A program made the translations under genes and the position numbers. This document shows positions 17,979 to 26,980 of a DNA stretch of 64,000 bases, in pieces. The DNA comes from Jannaschia pagri. Lineage in GTDB: Bacteria; Pseudomonadota; Alphaproteobacteria; Rhodobacterales; Rhodobacteraceae. How positions within the stretch are numbered: the first letter of the stretch is position 1; each line of letters opens with the position of its first letter. Where the stretch lies: the NCBI RefSeq assembly GCF_019655435.1, contig NZ_BPFH01000002.1:124001-188000 (forward strand), read 5' to 3'. The notes under the pieces are model-generated. The model was given only the letters and a program-made list of their open reading frames with translations, was not told the origin of the DNA and made no database searches.

Positions 17979-18662
17979 ATGATCGAGCTTCGGAAAGTCT
18001 CCAAGACCTTCACCCTGCACAACCAAGGCAGCGCCGTCATCGATGTTCTGACCGATGTGTCCCTGTCGGTCGCACCGGGGGAATGCGTGGCGCTGACAGG
18101 CGCATCGGGCGCGGGAAAATCAACGCTGATGCGCATGATCTACGGCAATTACCTCAGCCAAGCCGGAGAGCTTTGGATCGGGGATCTCGACCTCACCAAG
18201 GCCGAGCCCCGTGAAATCATCGCCCTGCGTCGCGATGTTCTGGGCTATGTCAGCCAATTCCTCCGCGTCGTGCCCCGGGTGTCGACCCTGGACGTCGTGG
18301 CCGAGCCCCTGCGCGCCGTTGGGGTCTCCGGCGCCGATGCGGGCGCGCGGGCGCAAGAGCTTTTGCACACCCTGAACATCCCGGAGCGCCTCTGGCCCCT
18401 GTCCCCCACGACCTTTTCCGGGGGCGAGCAGCAGCGGGTGAACATCGCGCGGGGGTTTGCCCATCCCTATCCGGCGATTCTGCTGGATGAGCCAACGGCC
18501 AGCCTGGACGCCGCCAACCGAGAGGTCGTCCTGGGCTTGATCGAAGCCGCCAAGGCCCGGGGCGCCGCGATCATCGGCATTTTCCATGACGAGGCCGCGC
18601 GCAATCGGGTCTGCGACCGGGAAATCGACGTGAGCCGTTTCACCACCGGCCTCGCCGCATGA
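17979..18662 (+). CDS. phnL: C-P lyase ABC-type subunit PhnL
   Basis: PhnL (227 residues) is the second ABC-ATPase-like protein of the pathway; with PhnK it forms an asymmetric dimer on the core complex. Walker A GASGAGKST is near residue 41, the Q-loop in YVSQFLRVVPRVS, signature FSGGEQQRVNIARGF, and Walker B ILLDEPTASLD. It starts three bases after the phnK stop and overlaps phnN by four bases (ATGA). Confidence 0.95.
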   Translation: MIELRKVSKTFTLHNQGSAVIDVLTDVSLSVAPGECVALTGASGAGKSTLMRMIYGNYLSQAGELWIGDLDLTKAEPREIIALRRDVLGYVSQFLRVVPRVSTLDVVAEPLRAVGVSGADAGARAQELLHTLNIPERLWPLSPTTFSGGEQQRVNIARGFAHPYPAILLDEPTASLDAANREVVLGLIEAAKARGAAIIGIFHDEAARNRVCDREIDVSRFTTGLAA

Positions 18663-19204
18663 CGGGGGCGCGCGTCATCGCCGTGGTCGGCCCGTCAGGC
18701 GTGGGCAAGGACAGCGTGATGGCAGGGGTGGCGCGCGCCCTCCCCGACTTGCATCTTGTTCGGCGTGTGATCACGCGCGCCAGCGGCCTGGGCGGCGAGG
18801 CATACGACGCTGTCCCGACGGATACCTTTCTGGCGCGGGCAAACGACGGCGCGTTCGCCGTGCATTGGGCGGCCCATGGCCTGCACTATGGTATCCCACG
18901 CTCGGTCCATGATCATCTCACCGCAGGGACGGACTGCTTGATCAACTTCTCGCGCAGGGCGCTAGGGCAAGGCGCGCGCACGTTTCCTAGGTTCATGGTG
19001 CTGAACATCACCGCCTCGCCCGAGACGCTGGCGCAAAGGCTCAGCGCACGGGGGCGCGAGACGGCGAGCGATATCGCCAAGCGCTTGGCCCAGGCCAATA
19101 CTCCATTGCCGCTGGGGTTGGATGTGGTGCACCTGTCCAATGATGGCCCGTTGGACGAAACGGTCGCGCGGGCCGTGGCGCTGCTTCAACCGGCGAGGGC
19201 GTAG
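18659..19204 (+). CDS. phnN: ribose 1,5-bisphosphate phosphokinase
   Basis: PhnN (181 residues) phosphorylates ribose 1,5-bisphosphate to PRPP, recycling the ribose carrier after C-P bond cleavage and PhnP action. It is a guanylate-kinase-like P-loop protein; GPSGVGKDS lies at residues 11-19, and RRVITRAS and HYGIP motifs follow. It ends the rightward operon and its 3' end overlaps the convergent DUF1045 gene by 19 bases. Confidence 0.93.
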   Translation: MTGARVIAVVGPSGVGKDSVMAGVARALPDLHLVRRVITRASGLGGEAYDAVPTDTFLARANDGAFAVHWAAHGLHYGIPRSVHDHLTAGTDCLINFSRRALGQGARTFPRFMVLNITASPETLAQRLSARGRETASDIAKRLAQANTPLPLGLDVVHLSNDGPLDETVARAVALLQPARA

Positions 19205-19857
19205 CGATGGATCAATTCGAACCGACCATCCGGCCGTTCCCCGCAGAGCGCGATCTGATCTATGGGGAAGGGCTCCGGCAGTTCGGGCATATGGCCGCGC
19301 AACGTCTGCGCCCATCGCGCCAGGTCGGCCTCGGGCAAGCGCCCGGACAGGGTCAAGTGAAAGCGGAATTCCTCCAAGACGTAGGGATAGCCCCAGGCGG
19401 TCAACAGCGCCTCTTGCCGATCGCTCAATCCCGCGCTGCGGCGGCGGGCCAGCTCGGCCTCGTCCGGCGCGGCGCGAAAGTCGTCCAGCCCCGTGACGCA
19501 GGCCGCGGCGACCCGGGCCAGACCGGCGCCATCCCCATGGGGCGTCAGGGCAAGGAACGACCCGAGGGTGGTCAACGCAAGCCCATCGCAGGTGGCCGGC
19601 GCCAGGCCCCGGGCCAGGTCGGCGACCGCTTGTTCCAACGCGGCTGGGTCGCACCCTTCGGCGAGGCGGAAAGGTGGCTTCAACGTCCCATGCAGACCAT
19701 ATTTTCGCGGTGTCGCTGTGATATCGCTCAAACCCGGGATGTCTGGCTGGGTGATCGTTTGGCCCCGCACAACGTCCCACCCCAACCAAGCGGCGCCGAA
19801 CTCCGCCAGAGGCCCATCGGGCGGCACGAAATAGACAGCAAAGCGAGCGTATGACAT
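19186..19857 (-). CDS. DUF1045 phosphonate-locus protein, 2H phosphoesterase-like
   Basis: A 224-residue protein of the DUF1045 family (TIGR03223), almost always found in phn clusters. Two H-x-T motifs, H56-x-T58 (LHGTLK) and H168-x-T170 (FHLTLS), match the paired catalytic motifs of the 2H phosphoesterase superfamily. A cyclic phosphodiesterase activity is therefore likely. C-P lyase yields 5-phosphoribosyl 1,2-cyclic phosphate, which PhnP opens in E. coli. No phnP is present here, so this enzyme could serve that step; this is inference. The start at 19857 lies 49 bases from the divergent phnM start. Confidence 0.88.
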   Translation of the reverse strand: MSYARFAVYFVPPDGPLAEFGAAWLGWDVVRGQTITQPDIPGLSDITATPRKYGLHGTLKPPFRLAEGCDPAALEQAVADLARGLAPATCDGLALTTLGSFLALTPHGDGAGLARVAAACVTGLDDFRAAPDEAELARRRSAGLSDRQEALLTAWGYPYVLEEFRFHLTLSGRLPEADLARWAQTLRGHMPELPEPFPIDQIALCGERPDGRFELIHRYALAG

Positions 19858-19906
19858 GAATTCCCCTTTTTCCGCCGCGTCTTTGGCAGCCGCCTGTGAC
19901 AATGAC

Positions 19907-21049
19907 ATGTCAGACAATCTCTGCCTCACCAATGCTCAACTGGTTCTGCCTGACCGTGTGATGACGGGCAGCCTGACCATCGAAGCCGGTGTCATCACGG
20001 AATTGACCGAAGGCCCGGACGGACCCGATGGCGCCGTCGATTGCGGCGGGGACTACGTTTTGCCGGGCCTGGTGGAGCTTCATACGGACAACGTCGAGCG
20101 CCACATCGAGCCAAGACCGGATGTGGATTGGCCCCACCTGCCCGCCCTGATCGCCCATGACGCGGAACTGGCCTCCACCGGGATCACGACCGTGTTCGAC
20201 GCGATGCGCGTCGGCTCCATCCACAGTGGCAAGGGCCGCTACATCGATTATGGGCGCAAGCTGGCGGATGAAATGCTCGCCGCGCGCGCCGCTGGCATGT
20301 TCAAGATCAGCCACTTCCTGCACCTACGCGCAGAAATCTGCTCGGAAACACTGCTAGACGAATTGGCCACCTTCGGCCCCGATGATCGCGTGGGGATCGT
20401 CAGCCTGATGGACCACACGCCCGGCCAAAGACAATTTCGCGACCTGACCGCGCTTAAGACCTATGTGTCGAAAAAGCGGGGGATGAGCGACGCGGATTTT
20501 GCCGAACACGTCGCCAACCTTCTGGACCTCCAAAAACGCTATGGCGCCAAGCATGAGGTCGGCGCTGTCGCCGAGGCGGGACGTTTGGGGGCTGTGTTGG
20601 CAAGCCACGATGATACCACGGCCGAGCATGTGGCGACGTCGCATCGCAACGGCGTGGGCTTTGCTGAATTTCCGACGACCGTCGAGGCCGCCCAGGCCTG
20701 CCGCGACCACGGGATCGCTGTGATGATGGGGGCGCCGAACCTGATCCGAGGCGGGTCCCATTCCGGCAATGTGGCCGCCGAAGACCTGGCGCGGGCGGAC
20801 CTGCTGGACATCGTCTCGTCTGATTACGTGCCCTCGGCCCTGCTGTTGTCGGCCTTCCGCCTGGCGGATCTCTGGTCGGACTTACCCCGCGCCATCGCGA
20901 CGGTGACCAGCGCCCCCTCAAAGGCAGCGGGCCTGACGGACAGGGGCGCCTTATCGACCGGTCTGCGCGGTGACGTGCTGCGCGTGCGCCAGATCGGCGA
21001 CACGCCCCTGCTACGCGGTGTCTGGAGCCGAGGGGCTAAGGTCGCCTAA
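19907..21049 (+). CDS. phnM: alpha-D-ribose 1-methylphosphonate 5-triphosphate diphosphatase
   Basis: PhnM (380 residues) removes pyrophosphate from ribose 1-phosphonate 5-triphosphate to give the PhnJ substrate. It is an amidohydrolase-superfamily metal enzyme. The first metal motif appears as LVELHTDNVERH (residues 61-72), the KISHFLHLR strand follows, and late motifs MGAPNLIRGGSHSGNV and SSDYVPSALL match the family. The ATG at 19907 gives the standard length; a longer reading from 19856 would run into the divergent gene's start. Confidence 0.95.
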   Translation: MSDNLCLTNAQLVLPDRVMTGSLTIEAGVITELTEGPDGPDGAVDCGGDYVLPGLVELHTDNVERHIEPRPDVDWPHLPALIAHDAELASTGITTVFDAMRVGSIHSGKGRYIDYGRKLADEMLAARAAGMFKISHFLHLRAEICSETLLDELATFGPDDRVGIVSLMDHTPGQRQFRDLTALKTYVSKKRGMSDADFAEHVANLLDLQKRYGAKHEVGAVAEAGRLGAVLASHDDTTAEHVATSHRNGVGFAEFPTTVEAAQACRDHGIAVMMGAPNLIRGGSHSGNVAAEDLARADLLDIVSSDYVPSALLLSAFRLADLWSDLPRAIATVTSAPSKAAGLTDRGALSTGLRGDVLRVRQIGDTPLLRGVWSRGAKVA

Positions 21050-21053
21050 TCCC

Positions 21054-21096
21054 AGACGTCATGCCACGGCCTTTCTAACGGATCCGCATGACGTCT
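21054..21096. repeat. 10-bp inverted repeat between convergent phnM and RTX genes
   Basis: AGACGTCATG (21054-21063) and CATGACGTCT (21087-21096) are perfect inverse complements around a 23-base loop. The stem lies between the ends of two convergent genes and has no T tract on either side. It could end or protect both transcripts. Confidence 0.5.
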
Positions 21097-21120
21097 ACCG
21101 CCTAAAGCGGGGTAAGCGCC

Positions 21121-23559
21121 CTAGAGGATGAAATCGCTAATGTTGGCTCCGCCGACAACATAGATCTGACCATCCGCGACGCCATCACCATGCACGTCGA
21201 AGGACGCGATGGTCACATCCTGACCGCTGAAGACATAGTCGTTGAGGATCATCTGCCCGCCAACCCCTCCGAATGACGTTCCAGCATAGCTAAACGTCTG
21301 ATTTCCCGACAGGTACACATTCGCGTCCACGGTCGAGATGTCGATGACGTCACCTTCAGCACGATTGAAGTCGCGGATTTCATCACGCCGGAACCGTCCG
21401 ACCCCCGTGTGGCTGGCTTCGAGCAAGACAAACGTATCGGCCCCGGCGCCGCCCGTGAGAAGATCACGACCAAGCCCTCCGTCGAGCGTGTCGTTGTTCG
21501 CCCCCCCAATCAGGACATCGCCATCCGCCCCGCCATAGAGCTTGTCGTTTCCATCACCGCCGAGCAGCGTGTCTTTCCCTTCAAGGCCATAGACCGAGTC
21601 ATTGCCCAACGACCCTTCCAGCCGGTTGCCATGGGCGCGCGTGCCGAAGATCTCGTCTGCCGCACCCGACCCAAACACGTGTTCGACGTTGGTGATGACG
21701 TCTGTCCCGGCGCCTCCGATTGCGAACCCATTCTCCAGGTTGACCGTGACCCCTGCCGAAACGCCGGTGTAGAGAACGGTGTCGAAGTTGGTCCCACCAT
21801 CGAGCGTATCGTTGCCAAGGTTGCCGTGCAGCGTGTCGGCCAGACCGCCCCCAAGGAGCAGGTCATTTCCGCTGCCCCCTTCGAGCCTATCGTTGCCATA
21901 ATCCCCGCTGAGCGTATCAGCGCCAAGCGACCCTCGAATAACATCGTCATTCGCCGTCCCAAGGACCACGTTAAAGTTCACGATCTCAAAGCTAATCGTC
22001 GGCTGCGTCGGCGCCGCCAGGAGCGTTACGTTCAAATCACCGGTGGTGAGGTTTACATCAAACCGCGACGCCGCGGAATTCTCACCATCGACGGTGTTGT
22101 CCCGAATAGCGCCTCCGTAATCATCGACGGTATCTCCGACGATCCTCTCTACAGTTGGTGTAAACCCGTTGCCGATCAACTGGTCCACGGTTTGGAAGAA
22201 GTTATCCAAATGGATGGCGCCAGAGGACAGCAATCGAACGGATTCATTGGCAAAGGAATAGTCGATGGTGTCGATGCCAGTCCCACCGTCAAAGACACTG
22301 GCCCGCACACCCAGAGTATACAGCGTGTCATTTCCACCATCGGCAAAGATAGGCAGGGGACGACTCGTTCCGAACTCGTCCGCGAACAGGACGTCAGATC
22401 CATTCGTCCCGAAGACGACCTCGCGATTTGAACTGACCACCCCGATGAACTCCGCATCACTACCGGAGTCACGGTTGAAGAGAGAAATCACTCGGTCGTC
22501 GTTCGTCAACAAAAGACTGGGCGGAAAATTGGACAGGATTCCCCCGCCCATACCCGAAAAGAAGCGCCCCGCTGCGTCAAAATCTGTCACCAGATAGGAA
22601 AGGTCCCCATCCGTCGGGTCTAGCTCGGTGACCTGAACGGAAAACCCGCCGGCGTCCTTTCCGATGACTTCGACGTCGATGGGAAGATGACCAGATGAGC
22701 TGAGGGCAACGCGGCCCTGAGCGACATTCCCGAACGCATCATAACGACCGAAGAACGCCTGCGGACCCGTCGCATGCTGTTCAATCCAAGCAACGACATA
22801 GCCACCGTCTGAGAGGGCCGCCACGGAAACATCCGTAATCGGCGTCAGCCCGTTCGCGAATACGAAAGAACCCGCCCCAAACCCGTTGTCGTTAATGAGT
22901 GTGACCCGGCCAGTGGTGCCACCCGCGTCAACATACCCGACGGCAATCCGCCCATTGAGGAGCGTATCTGTGGAAATCTCGGACGCGCTGTCGATGTGAT
23001 TGTCAACGATAATCCGGCTCGACTGGCTGCCATTCGGGAACACAAATCGAGAGTAGAGCTCTGTCTGACCGAACGCATTCTCGATCTTATAGGTGACCAA
23101 CAGGTTACCGTTATTGAACTCCGAAAGATCTGGCGAACTTTCGTTTGTAACGCCATCAATCCGCACTGAGTTGAAGACCAATACCCCGGAGGCGTCTCGC
23201 TTTTCGACGATGACGCCCAGGTCACCGGTCGCATCGCGCGACACATAGGCCAAGGCCGCACCGCCATCAGCCGTTGCGATCAGCGATGGATCCCACTGAT
23301 TTCCGAATTGCTCCGTCGTATTTGCGAGGCCATTGACGAGTATGGGCTGTCCGAAAGCGTCCAAGATCGCAACAGCCAAGGACGTTCCGCTCGTGTCTTG
23401 CGCGACACCCGATCCGATATTCGTGGGACCCCGTGTGGTTTCATAGACAACCGTAAACGTTCCATTCGTATTTTGAACGCCTACAATTCGGCCAAAGGAT
23501 AGCTCTCCAATAAGAGCAGGCCGCTGAAACTGAAAGCCATAGAAGAGAGATGTCGACAT
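21121..23559 (-). CDS. RTX (hemolysin-type) calcium-binding secreted protein
   Basis: An 812-residue acidic protein without an N-terminal signal peptide, as usual for type I secretion. Residues 1-360 are a beta-rich region with repeated short blades (GGYVVAW and GGAALAY type), as in large surface proteins. Residues about 545-710 hold two blocks of RTX nonapeptides (GGxGxDxL: LEGGSGNDLLLGG, LLGGDGNDKLYGG, LDGGLGRDLLTGG). The last 100 residues carry the DVIDI segment and end in ISDFIL, a typical secretion-signal end. Codon use is less GC-biased than in neighbours, consistent with a secreted accessory gene. No transporter genes are nearby. Function could be adhesion or an enzyme; not resolvable. 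Confidence 0.88.
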   Translation of the reverse strand: MSTSLFYGFQFQRPALIGELSFGRIVGVQNTNGTFTVVYETTRGPTNIGSGVAQDTSGTSLAVAILDAFGQPILVNGLANTTEQFGNQWDPSLIATADGGAALAYVSRDATGDLGVIVEKRDASGVLVFNSVRIDGVTNESSPDLSEFNNGNLLVTYKIENAFGQTELYSRFVFPNGSQSSRIIVDNHIDSASEISTDTLLNGRIAVGYVDAGGTTGRVTLINDNGFGAGSFVFANGLTPITDVSVAALSDGGYVVAWIEQHATGPQAFFGRYDAFGNVAQGRVALSSSGHLPIDVEVIGKDAGGFSVQVTELDPTDGDLSYLVTDFDAAGRFFSGMGGGILSNFPPSLLLTNDDRVISLFNRDSGSDAEFIGVVSSNREVVFGTNGSDVLFADEFGTSRPLPIFADGGNDTLYTLGVRASVFDGGTGIDTIDYSFANESVRLLSSGAIHLDNFFQTVDQLIGNGFTPTVERIVGDTVDDYGGAIRDNTVDGENSAASRFDVNLTTGDLNVTLLAAPTQPTISFEIVNFNVVLGTANDDVIRGSLGADTLSGDYGNDRLEGGSGNDLLLGGGLADTLHGNLGNDTLDGGTNFDTVLYTGVSAGVTVNLENGFAIGGAGTDVITNVEHVFGSGAADEIFGTRAHGNRLEGSLGNDSVYGLEGKDTLLGGDGNDKLYGGADGDVLIGGANNDTLDGGLGRDLLTGGAGADTFVLLEASHTGVGRFRRDEIRDFNRAEGDVIDISTVDANVYLSGNQTFSYAGTSFGGVGGQMILNDYVFSGQDVTIASFDVHGDGVADGQIYVVGGANISDFIL

Positions 23560-23883
23560 CGCAGCACTCCAATAACCACTCTAAGGCACCTAAAATTGTA
23601 CCGGTCGAAAACAAGAGGGCGCTGGAGCGAAGGACTTGGAAATATCAGTTCCGATCCGGACCTAATTTCCTAAAGTCTTTTAGGTTCAATTATTAAAGAC
23701 CACACGGGATATACCCCACCATGTCAAAACACATGCACCCTACAGATTGTCGCAGCTGCCCCCCGCTTGTGGCACCACAAATGCGCCGCCGGGCAGACAT
23801 ATGAGACGACCTGGAACACCCAATCCGTTCGCCACACATGAAGGCAGCAGCGGCAAAAGGACGATACTGTCAGGGAAACGCGG
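23560..23883. other. AT-richer spacer holding the RTX gene promoter region
   Basis: A 324-base gap with lower GC than its surroundings. It contains CCTAAA-gtct-TTTAGG (23669-23684), a 6-bp inverted repeat about 110 bases upstream of the RTX start, which may be an operator or a hairpin. I see no gene in it. Confidence 0.4.
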
Positions 23884-23956
23884 TGCCGGCAGAGGGACTC
23901 GAACCCCCGACCCCGAGATTACAAATCACGTGCTCTACCAGCTGAGCTATACCGGC
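23884..23956 (-). tRNA. tRNA-Thr (anticodon TGT)
   Basis: Read on the minus strand, GCCGGTA pairs with TGCCGGC (acceptor), the D arm is GCTC...GAGC, the anticodon loop is TTTGTAA (anticodon TGT), and the T arm is GGGGG-TTCGAGT-CCCTC. The discriminator is A; the genomic sequence then reads CCG, so CCA is not encoded. One T-T mismatch lies in the middle of the anticodon stem. Confidence 0.95.
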
Positions 23957-24131
23957 GGACCGCCTACGCCTGCTGCCAGCCTTGGCGGCGAAAGACAACG
24001 ACAAAATGCGCCGCACGGCACATCCAGTGTTGCGCGACCGGTCGTCTTATGGCCCGCCGCTTTCGGGTTTGCCTGTGCCAGCACCCAGGGCTATCGTTTT
24101 CCCAACGACAAGAAAGACCGAGGGCAGGCCA

Positions 24132-24998
24132 TTGGAGATCGCTATTCATCTGGGCGCCCATTGCACGGACGAGGATCGCATCCTGGGCGCCCTGCAAGGG
24201 GACACCAAGTTTTTGCGGGAGCAAGGCGTGTTGATCCCCCCGCCGGGCAAATCACGCCCCGCGCTCCGCAAAGCCCTCCAAGCGAACCAGAAAACGCTGC
24301 TTCCGGGCGCGCCCAAGGATCTGGCCGGTGAAATCACCGATGGTGCGGAAGCGGCGCGCTTGATCCTCAGCCATGAGGGGTTTCTGGGCGCCTATGCGCG
24401 GGTTCTGGCTGGCGACACCATGTACGACGACGCCGGGCCCAAGGCAGCGGCATTGCGCGATCTGTTTCCCGGCCATGAGAGCCGCTTCTTCCTGGGCATA
24501 CGCAATCCAGCCACCTTCATTCCGGCCCTCTTCGAGGCTTCGTCGGTCGACGATTTCACCCCGTTCATTTCGGGGCAAGACGTGGCGCAGATGCGGTGGT
24601 CTGACGTGATCGAGCGGATCCGGGGCGCCTGCCCCGAGGTGCCCTTGGTGGTCTGGTGCAACGAAGACCTGCCCCTGATCTGGCCTGACATCCTGCGCGC
24701 CATCAGCGGGATCGACCTGGAACACAGCGGGGATGAGATGATCCTGAAGGAAATCATGACCGAGGCCGGGTTCAAACGCCTGCAGACCTATCTACGGGAC
24801 AATCCGACGCCCACGTTGTCGATGTGGCGCAAGGTCGTGACCGCTTTCCTGGGTAAATACGTCGACGAGACGAAGGTGGACGAAGAAATTGCACTGCCGG
24901 GATGGTCCCAGGACCTGATCGCGATGTTGACCTCGCTTTATGAACAGGACCTGGCGATCATTCGCGCCCGTGGGGACGTGACCTTCCTCGTGCCGTGA
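24132..24998 (+). CDS. conserved hypothetical protein, TTG start
   Basis: About 288 residues, read from a TTG at 24132 preceded by GAGGG. The product opens LEIAIHLGAHCTDEDRIL, a beta-strand plus loop like the start of sulfotransferase- or P-loop-like proteins of roseobacters. The frame stays open upstream to an ATG at 23982, but that part lacks coding character and reaches almost to the tRNA. Visible features include FFLGIRNPATFIPALFE and VPLVVWCNEDLPLIWP. I do not recognise a confirmed family; a sugar- or sulfate-transfer role is only a guess. Its neighbours give no clue. Confidence 0.72.
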   Translation: MEIAIHLGAHCTDEDRILGALQGDTKFLREQGVLIPPPGKSRPALRKALQANQKTLLPGAPKDLAGEITDGAEAARLILSHEGFLGAYARVLAGDTMYDDAGPKAAALRDLFPGHESRFFLGIRNPATFIPALFEASSVDDFTPFISGQDVAQMRWSDVIERIRGACPEVPLVVWCNEDLPLIWPDILRAISGIDLEHSGDEMILKEIMTEAGFKRLQTYLRDNPTPTLSMWRKVVTAFLGKYVDETKVDEEIALPGWSQDLIAMLTSLYEQDLAIIRARGDVTFLVP

Positions 24999-25039
24999 CC
25001 CCTGGGGGCTGGGCGGGGCACCCCCCGCCCGACGGCGCC

Positions 25040-25315
25040 TTAGGACATGCCGAGCGCTTCTTTGTACATGTCGAGGATCGCCTCTTCTTCGGCGATGTCG
25101 TCCGCCTCGCGTTTGCGCAACGCGATGATCTTGCGCATGATTTTGGTGTCGTAGCCGCGCCCCTTGGCCTCGGCCATGACCTCTTTGACCTGCTCGGCGA
25201 TGTCCTTCTTTTCCTGCTCCAGCCGTTCAACCCGTTCGATGAACTGCCGCAGCTCGTCAGCGGTCACCTTATAGGTGTCGGCCGGCCCGTCTTCGACGAC
25301 TTTCAACTCTGCCAT
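25040..25315 (-). CDS. gapR: GapR-type DNA-binding protein (DUF2312)
   Basis: A 91-residue, almost wholly helical protein matching GapR of Caulobacter. GapR is a nucleoid-associated protein that encircles overtwisted DNA ahead of replication and transcription forks and stimulates gyrase and topoisomerase IV. The family pattern L-R-Q-F-I-E-R-V-E-R-L-E and the basic GRGYDTKIMRKII segment are present. It is restricted mainly to Alphaproteobacteria, which supports the taxonomic placement. A good ribosome site (GAGGAGCAGGATC) precedes the ATG. Confidence 0.93.
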   Translation of the reverse strand: MAELKVVEDGPADTYKVTADELRQFIERVERLEQEKKDIAEQVKEVMAEAKGRGYDTKIMRKIIALRKREADDIAEEEAILDMYKEALGMS

Positions 25316-25393
25316 GATCCTGCTCCTCTTGCCTCGCTTGAACGACTTGGGTAGCGCCCAGGGGCGATTGGCGCAACGGACGGATGGGACGGA

Positions 25394-25609
25394 ATGACGA
25401 TATTGGTGGGGGCTGGCGTTCTGCTGACGCTGACGGGGCTCGGCGGCTTGGTCTATTGCATCGTTGTGGCGGCGGGCGCCAAGCGCGCTGGCCTGACCGG
25501 CGAGGCGATGGAGGCGCGACTGCGCAAACTCGTGCCTCTGAACCTCGCAGCCCTGGGCGTGTCGACCATCGGCCTCATGGCCGTCGTACTAGGGCTTTTC
25601 CTGGGCTAA
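25394..25609 (+). CDS. small two-helix membrane protein
   Basis: A 71-residue protein with two hydrophobic helices (about residues 4-28 and 47-70) joined by a short basic loop (KRAGLTGEAMEARLRKL), so an inner-membrane hairpin is predicted. It is unnamed. Its 3' end overlaps the end of the convergent aminotransferase gene by 21 bases. Confidence 0.7.
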   Translation: MTILVGAGVLLTLTGLGGLVYCIVVAAGAKRAGLTGEAMEARLRKLVPLNLAALGVSTIGLMAVVLGLFLG

Positions 25610-26794
25610 CACCGCGCCCAGTCGGGCGATGCCCGTCTCAATGGCCTCCGGCGAGGGCAAGGAATAGCTAAGCCGAAGGCAATTCGCCGTGCTGCGGTCT
25701 GGATAGAAGGCTGCGCCCGGGACGTAGGCCACACCCGCCTCGATCGCCCGTGGCAAGATCGCGGCGGCATCGGCCCAGGTCGGCAGCGTCAGCCAAAGAA
25801 ACATACCACCGTCGGGCCGGTTCCATGTGACCCCTTCTGGCATATGGCGCGACAGCGCATCCATCATGGCATCCCGCTTCTGGCGATAGCTTTGGCAGGC
25901 CCGATCAATCCGCGCAGTCATGCCCCGTTCCGCCACGCGCAGCACCGCCATCTGCGTCAGCCGAGACGCGTTCAGGTCGGCGGCCTGCTTCATCAGTACG
26001 AGCCGACCAATGATCTCCTGCGACGCCGCGACCCAACCGACTCGCAGACCGGGCGACAGGATCTTGGAGAATGAGCCAAGCTGGATCACACGGCTGGCGT
26101 CGATGCGGCCCACACGGTCAATATCACGGGCGAGCAGGCTCCGTTCCGGTTGCCCTTCGAAGCGCAGCGCGGCGTAGGGGCTGTCTTCGATCACCGGAAG
26201 GTCGCGGGCGTGGGCCAGGTCCAACAGGCGTTCCCGCGCAACGGCGTCCATTGTTGCGCCCGTCGGATTGGCAAAATCTGGCACGACGTAAGCAAAGGCT
26301 GTCGGGTCTGCCCCTGCCCCCTGTGCCATCCAGTTCGCTCCACCCAGATCGCCGTAGCGTGGTCCATTGGGCGCAAACGCCTGGAGCGCTCCGAGATAGG
26401 TGGGCCATTGGGTCAGGACGGTGTCCCCACGGTCGATTAACAGGCGTCCGAGGAAGTCGAGCGCCTGTTGCGCGCCCGTGGTCACCAAGATGTTGTCAGC
26501 CGTGCAAGGTGCGCCTGAGTCCGTCAGATAGGCGGCAATCCAGGCCCGCAAGGCTGGGTCCCCTTCGCTGACGGAATACTGCAACGCTTGAGGGCCGGTA
26601 ACCGGATCGGCCAACACATCGGTTAGGGCCTGCGACATCTCTTGTACTGGAAAAAGCGCGGGGTCCGGGATCCCGCCGCCAAAACTGATGACGCCCGGCG
26701 CCTCTGCAAGCTTGAGCAGCTCGCGAATCTCGGAGGCTTGGGCGCCGGCCATCCGGCGCGCGATACGGGGCATGAAGCGGGTGTCCTGAGTCAT
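25589..26794 (-). CDS. PLP-dependent aminotransferase, class I/II (LysN/MocR-like)
   Basis: A 401-residue fold-type I aminotransferase, most like 2-aminoadipate or aromatic/branched-chain aminotransferases that share ancestry with MocR regulators; no DNA-binding domain is fused. The cofactor lysine is in LGSFSKILSPGLRVGW. YVVPDFANPTGATM holds the conserved NPTG, and the C-terminal FYPDRSTANCLRLSYS holds the substrate-carboxylate arginine. A near-perfect 19-bp inverted repeat lies three bases before its ATG and probably controls it. The amino-acid substrate cannot be assigned. Confidence 0.9.
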   Translation of the reverse strand: MTQDTRFMPRIARRMAGAQASEIRELLKLAEAPGVISFGGGIPDPALFPVQEMSQALTDVLADPVTGPQALQYSVSEGDPALRAWIAAYLTDSGAPCTADNILVTTGAQQALDFLGRLLIDRGDTVLTQWPTYLGALQAFAPNGPRYGDLGGANWMAQGAGADPTAFAYVVPDFANPTGATMDAVARERLLDLAHARDLPVIEDSPYAALRFEGQPERSLLARDIDRVGRIDASRVIQLGSFSKILSPGLRVGWVAASQEIIGRLVLMKQAADLNASRLTQMAVLRVAERGMTARIDRACQSYRQKRDAMMDALSRHMPEGVTWNRPDGGMFLWLTLPTWADAAAILPRAIEAGVAYVPGAAFYPDRSTANCLRLSYSLPSPEAIETGIARLGAVLAQEKP

Positions 26795-26797
26795 AAA

Positions 26798-26842
26798 TAG
26801 GTCCGTATCATTGACCCATTATAGGTCAATAATACGGACCTA
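26798..26842. promoter_or_regulatory. 19-bp inverted repeat at the aminotransferase start
   Basis: The arms 26798-26816 (starting TAGGTCCGTAT, ending ATTGACC) and 26824-26842 (starting GGTCAAT, ending ATACGGACCTA) are inverse complements with a single mismatch, around a 7-base CATTATA centre. On the minus strand the centre reads TATAATG, a possible -10 element inside the palindrome. Such symmetry suggests a dimeric repressor or activator site; as RNA it would form a hairpin that hides the ribosome site. Confidence 0.65.
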
Positions 26843-26980
26843 ATATTTCACGAGACGCCCGTGTTGTGATCGAAAACACCTTAGACGTGATCGATCGCCT
26901 CGGTTGATCACTGTCCGGCGCCGCATCCCCAAGGGCACTCAGCCATGCCTTCTCCGGTCGCTGCCCACCCGGGCGCCCAC

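Noticed and set aside
21400-21960. Regularly spaced short DNA repeats resembling a CRISPR or minisatellite array
   Set aside because: They encode RTX nonapeptides in frame within the 812-residue protein; spacing is 27 bases and there are no unique spacers.
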